This document shows, piece by piece, positions 7,144 to 13,853 of a stretch of 20,502 bases of DNA (position 1 is its first letter; every line of letters starts with the position of its first letter). The position numbers were made by a program, and so were the translations under genes. Origin of the DNA: Clostridia bacterium (GTDB lineage Bacteria; Bacillota; Clostridia; Christensenellales; CAG-138); NCBI GenBank assembly GCA_016293975.1, contig JAEDCW010000033.1, forward strand, positions 1 to 20,502. Direction: 5' to 3'. A model generated the notes under the pieces. The model made no database searches. It was not told the origin of the DNA and worked only from the letters and a program-made list of their open reading frames with translations.

Positions 7144-8157
7144 TTACTCCTGAGGCGCTTTTGTACTTGCAGTACCGCCTATGGACTCCCTCATCTGAGT
7201 GTCTGCCTGGATGTTTCTCATGTTGTAGTAATCCATTACGCCCAGCTTGCCGCTTCTGAATGCGGCGGCGATTGCCTGCGGTACCTCGGCCTCTGCCTCG
7301 ATAACCTTTGCGCGCATTCCCTGTACGGCCGCCTTGTTCTCCTGCTCCTGCGCGACGGCCATTGCGCGGCGCTCCTCAGCTTTCGCCTGAGCGATTCTCT
7401 TATCCGCCTCCGCCTGATCTATCTGGAGCTGTGCGCCAACGTTGCGTCCTACGTCCACGTCAGCGATGTCAATGGAAAGTATCTCAAATGCAGTGCCCGA
7501 GTCCAAGCCCTTGCCGAGTACAGTCCTTGAAATGCTGTCGGGATTCTCAAGCACGTCCTTGTGGCTCAGCGATGAGCCGACTGTGGTAACGATGCCCTCG
7601 CCTACACGTGCAATTATCGTCTCTTCGCCCGCACCGCCTACGAGGCGGTCGATATTCGCACGCACAGTGACTTTTGCCTTTGCGCGAAGCTCGATGCCGT
7701 CCTTTGCGATTGCGGCGATTATAGGCGTCTCTATTACCTTGGGGTTGACGCTCATCTGAACTGCATTGAGAACGTCCCTGCCTGCGAGGTCTATAGCGCA
7801 TGACTGTTCAAAATCGAGCGGTATGCCTGCCCTCTGTGCGGCTATGAGTGCATTTACAACTCTGTCTACATTACCGCCTGCGAGGTAGTGCGCCTCAAGC
7901 TTGTTTATGGAAAGCTCAAGCCCGGCCTTTGTAGCTTTTATCATGGGATTGACTATCCTCTGCGGCACAACCTTTCTGATGCGCATACCGACGAGCTGGA
8001 ACACGCCAACACGCACGCCCGATGCGGCGGCGGAAATCCACAGCCCTATCGGAACAAATGTGAAGAATATAATTAAAAATACTATTGCTGCAATTACGAT
8101 TGCAATGATTGCGACGGGATCAATCTCCGCCATAACGGGTGTCAAAACAGAAAACAT
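7144..8157 (-). CDS. floA: Flotillin-like protein FloA
   Basis: FloA is an SPFH membrane scaffold that assembles functional membrane microdomains. The 337-residue product has one N-terminal membrane helix (about 15-36), followed by a conserved block containing FVPIGLW, AAASGVRVGVF and LVGMRIRKVVPQRIVNPMIK. Next come the SPFH core (KAKVTVRANIDRLVGGAGEE) and an Ala/Glu/Gln-rich coiled coil (about 250-300, LQIDQAEADKRIAQAKAEER) ending in a GKLGVMDYYNMRNIQADT tail. Length and motifs match B. subtilis FloA (YqfA), about 331 residues. The start at 8157 has an AAGGGGAAG site; an internal ATG at 8133 has none. The neighbouring NfeD gene is the classic partner. Confidence 0.97.
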   Translation of the reverse strand: MFSVLTPVMAEIDPVAIIAIVIAAIVFLIIFFTFVPIGLWISAAASGVRVGVFQLVGMRIRKVVPQRIVNPMIKATKAGLELSINKLEAHYLAGGNVDRVVNALIAAQRAGIPLDFEQSCAIDLAGRDVLNAVQMSVNPKVIETPIIAAIAKDGIELRAKAKVTVRANIDRLVGGAGEETIIARVGEGIVTTVGSSLSHKDVLENPDSISRTVLGKGLDSGTAFEILSIDIADVDVGRNVGAQLQIDQAEADKRIAQAKAEERRAMAVAQEQENKAAVQGMRAKVIEAEAEVPQAIAAAFRSGKLGVMDYYNMRNIQADTQMRESIGGTASTKAPQE

Positions 8158-8179
8158 ATTCTTCCCCTTTCAAACTACT

Positions 8180-8383
8180 CTATACAATCTGCTTCATGAT
8201 CCAGTACATGAGATACACCAAGCCCATGAATGCAGGTATGCCAATTAAAAGTTGTGCCCAGGAACTCAGCCTCTGACGCTTAAACTCATCGGATGAAATA
8301 TCACAATCGAGCTTCGATGCCGTCTCCTCCTTTGAGTCGTGGTTGCCCGAATTGTCGATTTTGTCATCGAGTTTAAGACTCAT
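8180..8383 (-). CDS. Small single-TM protein between nfeD and floA
   Basis: This 67-residue protein has an acidic, Ser/Asp/Lys-rich N-terminal half (1-38) followed by one membrane helix (about 43-62) ending in WIMKQIV. I do not recognise a family. Its ATG at 8383 is preceded by AGGAAGG six bases upstream and lies inside the 3' end of the NfeD gene (11-base overlap), and it ends 22 bases before floA. Translational coupling and its place between the two microdomain genes support a real gene. It is short enough that chance cannot be fully excluded without homologues. Confidence 0.7.
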   Translation of the reverse strand: MSLKLDDKIDNSGNHDSKEETASKLDCDISSDEFKRQRLSSWAQLLIGIPAFMGLVYLMYWIMKQIV

Positions 8384-8882
8384 CGTCGACCTTCCTCACC
8401 AGTATCCTCAGTCCCTTGACGCTCACGACCTCAATCCTTTGAGCCGCATTCACAAACTCTCCCGATGTGACTACGTCGTACTGCTTTCCGTCTATAGTGG
8501 CCTTTCCCACGGGGCGCAATGCCGTTTCGGCAACTCCACACTTGCCTTCGAGGCTCTTTATGTCATCGTTTGAAAGCTCTGTGGAAGCCGAGTCTATCCT
8601 ATCCTTAAGTACGATGGGCGACTTTACCCTTCCAAAGTTCTTAAATACTATGTATCCCAAAAGCACTACTATTGCTATTATCAGTACGAGCGTTATGAAT
8701 GCGTGTGTGATGCTGTTTGCGCTCACCACGATGCACGCGATAAGACAGCCCACGCCGCTTATGCCGCAGATACCGAAGCCCGGCAGGAACATTTCAACTG
8801 TTACAAGCCCAAGCCCGATAACCAAAAGCACTAACGCAAGCACGTTCCAGCCTGCAAGGTAATTTACAATTGCGTCTAACAT
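8373..8882 (-). CDS. NfeD family membrane protein, short form
   Basis: NfeD proteins pair with SPFH proteins; the short form has no protease domain. This 169-residue product has three membrane helices (about 12-34, 36-55, 59-81), with the characteristic VEMFLPGFGICGISGVGCL turn between the first two. A soluble linker and a C-terminal OB fold (about 110-165: LEGKCGVAETALRPVGKATI...VVSVKGLRILVRKV) follow. The length fits the short NfeD class rather than the long ClpP-fused class. The ATG at 8882 has AAAGGAA five bases upstream. It starts 25 bases after the previous gene and overlaps the next by 11 bases, so it is in one transcript with floA. Confidence 0.92.
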   Translation of the reverse strand: MLDAIVNYLAGWNVLALVLLVIGLGLVTVEMFLPGFGICGISGVGCLIACIVVSANSITHAFITLVLIIAIVVLLGYIVFKNFGRVKSPIVLKDRIDSASTELSNDDIKSLEGKCGVAETALRPVGKATIDGKQYDVVTSGEFVNAAQRIEVVSVKGLRILVRKVDDES

Positions 8883-8907
8883 TCATGTTCCTTTCTGCAC
8901 AATACAA

Positions 8908-9525
8908 TCAGCGGAATATCGGGAAAACCGCGCCGTCGAACCACTGCGCGAAGCGGTGTACCACATCCCCGAGGAAATTCGGTATAAACTCCCTCTCGAT
9001 GAGCATGACGAGTATGAACCACAGCAGAACAACTATTATGGCGCCGAGAAATACTGTCAAGGCAATATCCGAAAACTTCCCATGTTTCGGTACCTTCGTC
9101 TCATTATCAAGAACCTCAGCGTCGTCTTCATCTGCCAAGAGAGGCGGCATGAAATCGCATTCGCGTACATGTTCTCCGTCCTCGTCTTGTGCGCCCTCGT
9201 CCTCTGCCTCTTTCGTGCTCTGCTTAGGGGTTTCCGTCTCCGCTTCACAGATTTCCTCGGAATCGCCGCAGTCCTGCGTCAAAAGCTTATGTGAGGTCTC
9301 CTGTACGATCGATATCGCCCATTCTTCGAGTTGTACGGGGCACGAGCCTAAGGCTGCAGTGCGCTTTATTTGCCCAGCAGTGCGCTTAACGGCTTCCAGC
9401 GCAATGTGCTTATCGCCCACCACGCTCATAGCCTCGTCAAAAAGCTTTCCCGCTATTCCCGAAACAAAGTCATAGAGTGCCTGTTTATCACCTGCATTGA
9501 TACGGTCTGCGCAATTCTCCGCCAT
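8908..9525 (-). CDS. Tail-anchored protein with sigma-region-2-like N-terminal domain
   Basis: The 205-residue product has three parts. Residues 8-82 read INAGDKQALYDFVSGIAGKL, then VVGDKHIALEAVKRTAGQI and LEEWAISIVQETSHKLL. That pattern resembles ECF sigma-factor region 2 (G-D-x-x-A-L-Y start, a D/E-A helix, then W-L-x-x-I-x-x-N), but it is degenerate and no region 4 follows. Residues 84-143 are a very acidic linker. Residues 154-176 form one membrane helix, leaving a roughly 29-residue hydrophobic/aromatic tail outside. The start at 9525 was chosen for GGAGG five bases upstream; in-frame ATGs exist at 9537, 9543, 9549 and 9588, and 9543 has a weaker AAGG site. It is the first gene of the FloA/NfeD unit. 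Function unknown; the sigma likeness is inference. Confidence 0.75.
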   Translation of the reverse strand: MAENCADRINAGDKQALYDFVSGIAGKLFDEAMSVVGDKHIALEAVKRTAGQIKRTAALGSCPVQLEEWAISIVQETSHKLLTQDCGDSEEICEAETETPKQSTKEAEDEGAQDEDGEHVRECDFMPPLLADEDDAEVLDNETKVPKHGKFSDIALTVFLGAIIVVLLWFILVMLIEREFIPNFLGDVVHRFAQWFDGAVFPIFR

Positions 9526-9553
9526 TTTCGCCTCCATCCGCATTTTCATCCTT

Positions 9554-9582
9554 AGTTTACTATATAGGCGTTTTATATTCAA
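9554..9582 (-). promoter_or_regulatory. Candidate promoter of the FloA/NfeD operon
   Basis: On the minus strand TTGAAT (9582-9577) and TAAACT (9559-9554) are 17 bases apart, each four of six to consensus. The predicted transcript start is only about 15-20 bases before the first GGAGG, which supports the start at 9525. The region is AT-rich, so chance matches are possible. Confidence 0.35.
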
Positions 9583-9630
9583 ATACATTTTGGTTCGTTT
9601 TTTCCCATTACAGTTTTAAAATGGATTTGG

Positions 9631-9641
9631 TAGAATACTAT
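9631..9641 (+). promoter_or_regulatory. Candidate spoIID -10 region (sigma-E-like)
   Basis: AATACTAT (9634-9641) matches six of eight positions of the sigma-E -10 consensus CATACAAT, and overlaps TAGAAT (9631-9636). In B. subtilis spoIID is a sigma-E gene. No convincing -35 was found. The element lies only six bases before the apparent GTG start. Confidence 0.3.
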
Positions 9642-9646
9642 TAAGT

Positions 9647-10630
9647 GTGAAGTACAAGATTGATTTGAAAAGGTTCATAATAGTGCTCATCGTATTCGGC
9701 TCACTGATACTGCTCATCAGGGGGTGCCTTTTTTCTGCCGTGGTAAACGACGTGCCGACGGACGATGATGAAGATGAATATGTGAAAATCGATGTAAGAC
9801 TGCTTGAAGCCGACGGAAGCGTATCGACCATAGACCTTGAAGAGTATCTTGTGGGCGTAGTCGCAGGAGAAATGCCCGCTTCATTCGAGACAGAGGCGCT
9901 AAAAGCTCAGGCGGTCGCAGCACGCACATACGCCGTAAAGAAAATTGAGGTTCTCGGCGGAAACCCCTGCTCGTACGGTCACGACCTCTGTGCGGACAGT
10001 ACGTGCTGTCAGGCGTATCGGACAAATGAACAGATGCGTCAAACATGGGGCGATGAGTACCTCTCAAAGCTCGATAAGATACGCGATGCGGTTTACTCGA
10101 CCTCGGGCGTTATAATCACATATGATTCAATGCCCATAGACGCACTGTATCACTCGTCCTCAGGAGGCTATACGGAGAATTCCGAAAATGTTTTCTCAAG
10201 CGCAATGCCGTATCTGGTTAGCGTATACAGTCCCGATGGGGGAGGCGAAAACTACAGGAAACAGGTAAAGCTTTCGGCGGATGAATTCGTGAGCAAAATA
10301 AACCGCGCATTCCCCAAAGCGAAGTTGAAAAAGAGCGGTCTCAATTCTCAGGTTGAGGTGCTCTCACGCTTTGACAGCGGCAGAGTTGAAACAATAAAGC
10401 TCGGGAATACCACTGCCACAGGCAGACAATTTCGTACGGCATTGTCACTCAACAGCGCGATGTTTACGATTTCAATCGATGACGAAGTCACAATAAACAC
10501 GGTAGGTTTCGGCCACGGCGTAGGCATGAGCCAATACGGCGCAAATGCGATGGCGAGCTCGGGAAGCACATACGAGGAGATACTGACCTACTACTATTAC
10601 GGCGTAAAGCTCGAAAAAATATGCTCCTAA
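9647..10630 (+). CDS. spoIID: SpoIID/LytB-domain peptidoglycan lytic protein
   Basis: SpoIID is a membrane-anchored lytic transglycosylase that trims stem-less glycan strands during engulfment of the forespore. The 327-residue product has an N-terminal membrane helix (about 10-25), then EEYLVGVVAGEMPASFETEA and LKAQAVAARTY (catalytic Glu75). A Cys/His-rich loop H112-DLC-ADST-CC (about 108-121) could bind zinc. Further on are ALYHSSSGGYTENSENVF and the family ending GFGHGVGMSQYGANAMA. The start is the GTG at 9647, which gives a normal positively charged N terminus but has no ribosome binding site. A GTG at 9683 has AAAGG nine bases upstream but would cut the N terminus short. It is divergent from the FloA operon and followed by a 240-base gap. 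Confidence 0.93.
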   Translation: MKYKIDLKRFIIVLIVFGSLILLIRGCLFSAVVNDVPTDDDEDEYVKIDVRLLEADGSVSTIDLEEYLVGVVAGEMPASFETEALKAQAVAARTYAVKKIEVLGGNPCSYGHDLCADSTCCQAYRTNEQMRQTWGDEYLSKLDKIRDAVYSTSGVIITYDSMPIDALYHSSSGGYTENSENVFSSAMPYLVSVYSPDGGGENYRKQVKLSADEFVSKINRAFPKAKLKKSGLNSQVEVLSRFDSGRVETIKLGNTTATGRQFRTALSLNSAMFTISIDDEVTINTVGFGHGVGMSQYGANAMASSGSTYEEILTYYYYGVKLEKICS

Positions 10631-10669
10631 TGCAGCGCCGGTTTTAATACTATTCGCTCCTTTTGGATT

Positions 10670-10694
10670 ATAATGCATATTCATAACGCATTAT
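10670..10694. repeat. AT-rich inverted repeat downstream of spoIID
   Basis: ATAATGC (10670-10676) and GCATTAT (10688-10694) form a 7-base stem with an 11-base loop. No T tract follows. The rest of the 10631-10801 gap shows no recognisable gene or clear terminator. Confidence 0.5.
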
Positions 10695-10801
10695 GCAGTT
10701 GTCAGTTCATGTTTACGCAACAGTTCGCTTCTGAATGCTCTGTTCTTTTGTCATATTATCGTTTTTTCGCTGAGATTCTGCGGCTTTTTTAAGTCGTCGA
10801 T

Positions 10802-10830
10802 TTGACAACATACTTATACCGTGATAACAT
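10802..10830 (+). promoter_or_regulatory. Promoter of the yabE-like/ksgA/lipoprotein unit
   Basis: TTGACA (10802-10807), 17 bases, TAACAT (10825-10830). The transcript would start near 10837, about 38 bases before the ATG at 10875, which has AAGGAGG at 10864-10870. Confidence 0.85.
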
Positions 10831-10874
10831 TACTCCAAAGCGGATTATATACCGTTTATTTTTAAGGAGGTTTT

Positions 10875-12293
10875 ATGGCAAACGAACCAAGTGCGGTTTC
10901 ACAATCGCAGGTTATAAATGATTCCAAAGCGAAAAAACCTGCGTTGATTTCGGCACTCACCGCAAAACTTGCCGTATGCACCGATTTTGTAAAGAGGTCG
11001 GCCGTCAGATGTAAGGATTTTTTCTCTAAAATAATACAGTTCATATGCACAGCTGTACGCATGTTTGCGAGCGAGGTCAAGTGCTTCGCCTCCGTCGCAT
11101 GGGGATATATCAAAGTCGTTTGCCCAAAGCTCGCAAGCTTCGTTTCAAAGCTGTTTGGCAAAAAGAAAAATGAAAATACCGAGCCGTCACAGCAAACTCC
11201 GGCAGGTGATGACTTGCCCACACCGGACAACAATGCCCGCGGAAAGCGCTTTGTCCTTAGCTTGGTGAGCATTTCACTTGTGCTTCTCACCCTTGCATCA
11301 TCGGTATTGCTCGGAGTAACAGCTTTGGCGGACGACGGAAGAATATCTGTCACGCTCAACTGCGATGGCGCAGAGACGACGTACACCGTGCGTGAAATGA
11401 GTGTATCGGAGCTTCTGGAGCTCACCGGTACGGAGCTTGATCCCGAGGACACGGTCTCAGCCGAGCTTACAAGTGCATTGACGGACGGACAGACGGTGGT
11501 TGTAACGAGGGCAGTACCCGTTGTTGTTACCGCAAAAGACCAGGTACACGTAATAAAGCTCGCTGACGGAACGGTAAGCGATGCACTCAAAGCCGCCAAC
11601 ATAGACTACAGCCAAGAGGACGAAATATCATATCTTCCGTTTGACGACATACAACCCGGAATGGTCATAAACTACGCAAATGTCGAGATAGCGTACAACA
11701 CCACCTACAGAACGCTCGAACACGAAGAGATCGTACAGGAGGACCCCAACTGGTACGAGGGTAACCAGGAGGTGCTCGTAGAGGGCAGCGACGGCAAAAA
11801 GCAAATCACACAGCGCATTATCATCAGAGACGGCAAGGAAATCTCAAGGCGCGTCGTCGACCAAGTCGTATTGACACCCGCTGTCGATAGAGTACTGCGC
11901 GTAGGCACGAAAATCCGTCTGCAAACCAGTCTGAGAGCCGAGTGGCGCAGATGGCGAGCCGCTCCGACACCCGACATGATTAAGGAAGTCATGTATGTCG
12001 AGTGCACCGCCTACACCCATACGGGCAACCAAACCGCAATGGGCACATGGCCGTGTCTCGGTACTATGGCGGTCAACCCCAGAAGGATACCCTACTACAG
12101 CAAGATATACGTTCCCGGCTACGGCTACGGCACGGCGCTCGATACGGGCGGATTCAGATTCCTCGAGGGCGGAATGTTCAACCTCATCGACCTGTTCATG
12201 GATACCGCCGAAGAGTGCTTCAGATGGGGGCGCAAGCGCAACTACAAAGTATATGTCCTTCAGGACTGGGTATATGTACCGAGACATCCGTAA
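10875..12293 (+). CDS. YabE-like DUF348-G5-3D cell-wall protein
   Basis: Proteins of this build act on peptidoglycan outside the cell, the 3D domain being a lytic-transglycosylase-like fold. The 472-residue product has a cytosolic N-terminal part of about 125 residues, a membrane helix (127-149), two DUF348 modules (about 156-210 and 215-270), a G5 domain (about 275-347, with VEGSDGKKQITQRIIIRDGK) and a 3D domain (374-465). The 3D domain carries the three aspartates D423 (ALDTGG), D439 and D443 (IDLFMDT). YabE of B. subtilis has the same order and also lies near ksgA. The long N-terminal part, with repeated Phe/Val/Lys patterns such as FVKRSAVRCKDFFSKIIQF, is unusual. The ATG at 10875 has a perfect ribosome binding site. 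The stop overlaps the ksgA start. Confidence 0.9.
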   Translation: MANEPSAVSQSQVINDSKAKKPALISALTAKLAVCTDFVKRSAVRCKDFFSKIIQFICTAVRMFASEVKCFASVAWGYIKVVCPKLASFVSKLFGKKKNENTEPSQQTPAGDDLPTPDNNARGKRFVLSLVSISLVLLTLASSVLLGVTALADDGRISVTLNCDGAETTYTVREMSVSELLELTGTELDPEDTVSAELTSALTDGQTVVVTRAVPVVVTAKDQVHVIKLADGTVSDALKAANIDYSQEDEISYLPFDDIQPGMVINYANVEIAYNTTYRTLEHEEIVQEDPNWYEGNQEVLVEGSDGKKQITQRIIIRDGKEISRRVVDQVVLTPAVDRVLRVGTKIRLQTSLRAEWRRWRAAPTPDMIKEVMYVECTAYTHTGNQTAMGTWPCLGTMAVNPRRIPYYSKIYVPGYGYGTALDTGGFRFLEGGMFNLIDLFMDTAEECFRWGRKRNYKVYVLQDWVYVPRHP

Positions 12294-13105
12294 TGAAAAA
12301 CACAAAGGAACTTTTGGCAAGGTACGGGCTTAATGCAAGCAAGTCACTCGGGCAGAATTTCCTGTGCGACGGTGATGCACTCGAATCCATAGTCAACTCT
12401 GCGGATATCGACGAAAAGCCGGTGCTCGAAATAGGACCGGGACTCGGTGAACTCACTGTGGCGCTCGCTAAGCGGGCTTCCTGTGTCGTTGCGGTAGAGA
12501 TAGATCAACGCATGACGGAGGTTCTCCGCGATAGGCTTGCGCCTTATCCCAATACGGAGGTAATATACGCGGATTTTTTGAGGGTTAAGCTCGACGAAAT
12601 TTACGCAAGGCTCGGAGAGAGGCCTTTTCACGTCGTAGCAAACCTGCCGTACTACATAACCACGCCGATAAGCACGAGGCTCGTTACGTCGCCCCTGCCC
12701 ATAGAGGGAATGTGCCTCATGGTTCAAGCTGAAGCGGCAGAACGCTTCAGCGCACCTCCCCGTGCGCGCGTCTACGGGCATCTTTCGGTAATGACGCAGG
12801 CGCGCTATAATGTGGAGACGGTGCTCAGGCTTTCACCCTCATCCTACTACCCTCGACCCGATGTAGACTCAGCAGTAATTACGCTCAAATCGAGAGGCAG
12901 AGTTCTTCCAAACAACTTGGACGGGCTCGTCAGGGCGGCATTTGCGGGTAGACGCAAAACACTCGTCAATACGCTTTCATCTGCCGGATACGATAAATCA
13001 GACATTGCAGCAGCACTTTCCCAATTAAACATAAGGGAAGATGTGCGCGCCGAGGCAATATGTGTTGAGGAGTTTATGCTCCTTGCGAATGCACTGAAAA
13101 AATAA
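12293..13105 (+). CDS. ksgA: 16S rRNA (adenine1518/1519-N6) dimethyltransferase
   Basis: KsgA (RsmA) dimethylates two adjacent adenines at the 3' end of 16S rRNA using S-adenosylmethionine, late in small-subunit assembly. The 270-residue product, a normal length, has SLGQNFL (18-24), the SAM-binding motif VLEIGPGLGELT (44-55), VVAVEID (65-71), the catalytic NLPYYITTP (117-125) and RPDVDSAV near the C-terminal domain. The start is the ATG of a TAATG overlap with the gene before (stop at 12291-12293, start at 12293), with only a weak upstream site, so translation is probably coupled. The RNase M5 gene that often stands between yabE and ksgA is absent. Eighteen bases separate it from the next gene. 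Confidence 0.97.
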   Translation: MKNTKELLARYGLNASKSLGQNFLCDGDALESIVNSADIDEKPVLEIGPGLGELTVALAKRASCVVAVEIDQRMTEVLRDRLAPYPNTEVIYADFLRVKLDEIYARLGERPFHVVANLPYYITTPISTRLVTSPLPIEGMCLMVQAEAAERFSAPPRARVYGHLSVMTQARYNVETVLRLSPSSYYPRPDVDSAVITLKSRGRVLPNNLDGLVRAAFAGRRKTLVNTLSSAGYDKSDIAAALSQLNIREDVRAEAICVEEFMLLANALKK

Positions 13106-13123
13106 CTTTGGGGGAAATGATAA

Positions 13124-13720
13124 ATGATTAAAAAGACGATAGCTGTTCTTTTGATTTGTACCATGCTTTTTACCGTCGCAGGCTGTGTATCTAATCCCGA
13201 TGTCAACGGAAACTCACCAGAGAAGGTACTCAATCTTTGCATTAAGGCGTTCCGTGAAATGGATGCGGAGAAGCTCCAGAGCCATTGCATCGACAAGGGC
13301 AATGAGACGACGGGTGGCTCTGTATTCGGTGATATGCCTTCAGAGGAGCATACCGAGCTCATTGAACTCATGAAGCTCTCATTCGGAGCGCTTAAGGTAA
13401 CGGATTTCAGCAACCTGAGCGTTACGGGCGAAGGCGATGCGCGAGCAGCTAAGGCGAGCGTTACAATACAGACCTACAGCAACTCCTCTGCCGGTCAGCT
13501 CTATCTCGATAGCTGTGTGCGCGACGGTCTCACGAGCCCCGGAAGCGGCGCTGAAATGCTTGCGCGTTGGAAGACCATATACGAGAGCGGCGATGTCGAG
13601 CTGGTAACTGCTACCGCTGACGTGCTTTTCTCCATGAGAAACGGCGCATGGGTCGTCATAGCCGATGATACGTTTGCACAGCTTCTTGCAGGCGGTGCGG
13701 CAAACGTGAGTCAGGGCTGA
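13124..13720 (+). CDS. Small lipoprotein with NTF2-like (DUF4878-type) pattern
   Basis: The 198-residue product has a signal peptide with a perfect lipobox V-A-G-C (Cys21). The mature part starts with a helix typical of NTF2-like lipoproteins (PEKVLNLCIKAFREMDAEKL), then alternating strands, and ends with NGAWVVIADDTFAQLLAGG, similar to the closing strand and helix of DUF4878-type proteins. Such proteins sit on the outer face of the membrane; no enzyme activity is implied. The ATG at 13124 is preceded by GGGGG nine bases upstream. It follows ksgA by 18 bases and precedes a strong terminator, so it is the last gene of the yabE-like/ksgA unit. The family assignment is tentative. Confidence 0.75.
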   Translation: MIKKTIAVLLICTMLFTVAGCVSNPDVNGNSPEKVLNLCIKAFREMDAEKLQSHCIDKGNETTGGSVFGDMPSEEHTELIELMKLSFGALKVTDFSNLSVTGEGDARAAKASVTIQTYSNSSAGQLYLDSCVRDGLTSPGSGAEMLARWKTIYESGDVELVTATADVLFSMRNGAWVVIADDTFAQLLAGGAANVSQG

Positions 13721-13742
13721 TGACGTCAAAACAGCGCTAATT

Positions 13743-13756
13743 CAAGCATCTGCTTG
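13743..13756 (+). repeat. Short inverted repeat before the terminator
   Basis: CAAGCA (13743-13748), TC, TGCTTG (13751-13756), followed by TTTT. The two-base loop means only the outer four pairs would form in RNA. It may reinforce the terminator 13 bases further on. Confidence 0.5.
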
Positions 13757-13768
13757 TTTTGTAAGATT

Positions 13769-13798
13769 GACCGTGTTTCATCACGGTCCTTTTTTATT
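13769..13798 (+). terminator. Terminator of the yabE-like/ksgA/lipoprotein unit
   Basis: GACCGTG (13769-13775), loop TTTCAT, CACGGTC (13782-13788), then C and a T-rich tract to 13798. Confidence 0.92.
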
Positions 13799-13826
13799 TG
13801 CTAAACAGCTCAATCCGCTTTATAAT
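13798..13826 (+). promoter_or_regulatory. Promoter of the lipoprotein PBP gene
   Basis: TTGCTA (13798-13803), 17 bases, perfect TATAAT (13821-13826). It abuts the T tract of the preceding terminator. The leader would be about 20 bases, with GAGG six bases before the ATG at 13854. Confidence 0.8.
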
Positions 13827-13853
13827 GTTGACACAAATATATCGAGGTAACAC

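Noticed and set aside
10673..10783. A 36-codon frame starting ATG in the gap after spoIID
   Set aside because: No ribosome binding site, no plausible peptide features, and its start lies inside an inverted repeat.
12002..12292. N-terminal extension of the ksgA frame inside the YabE-like gene
   Set aside because: KsgA orthologues start at about the ATG at 12293, and the upstream part is the 3D-domain coding region read in another frame.
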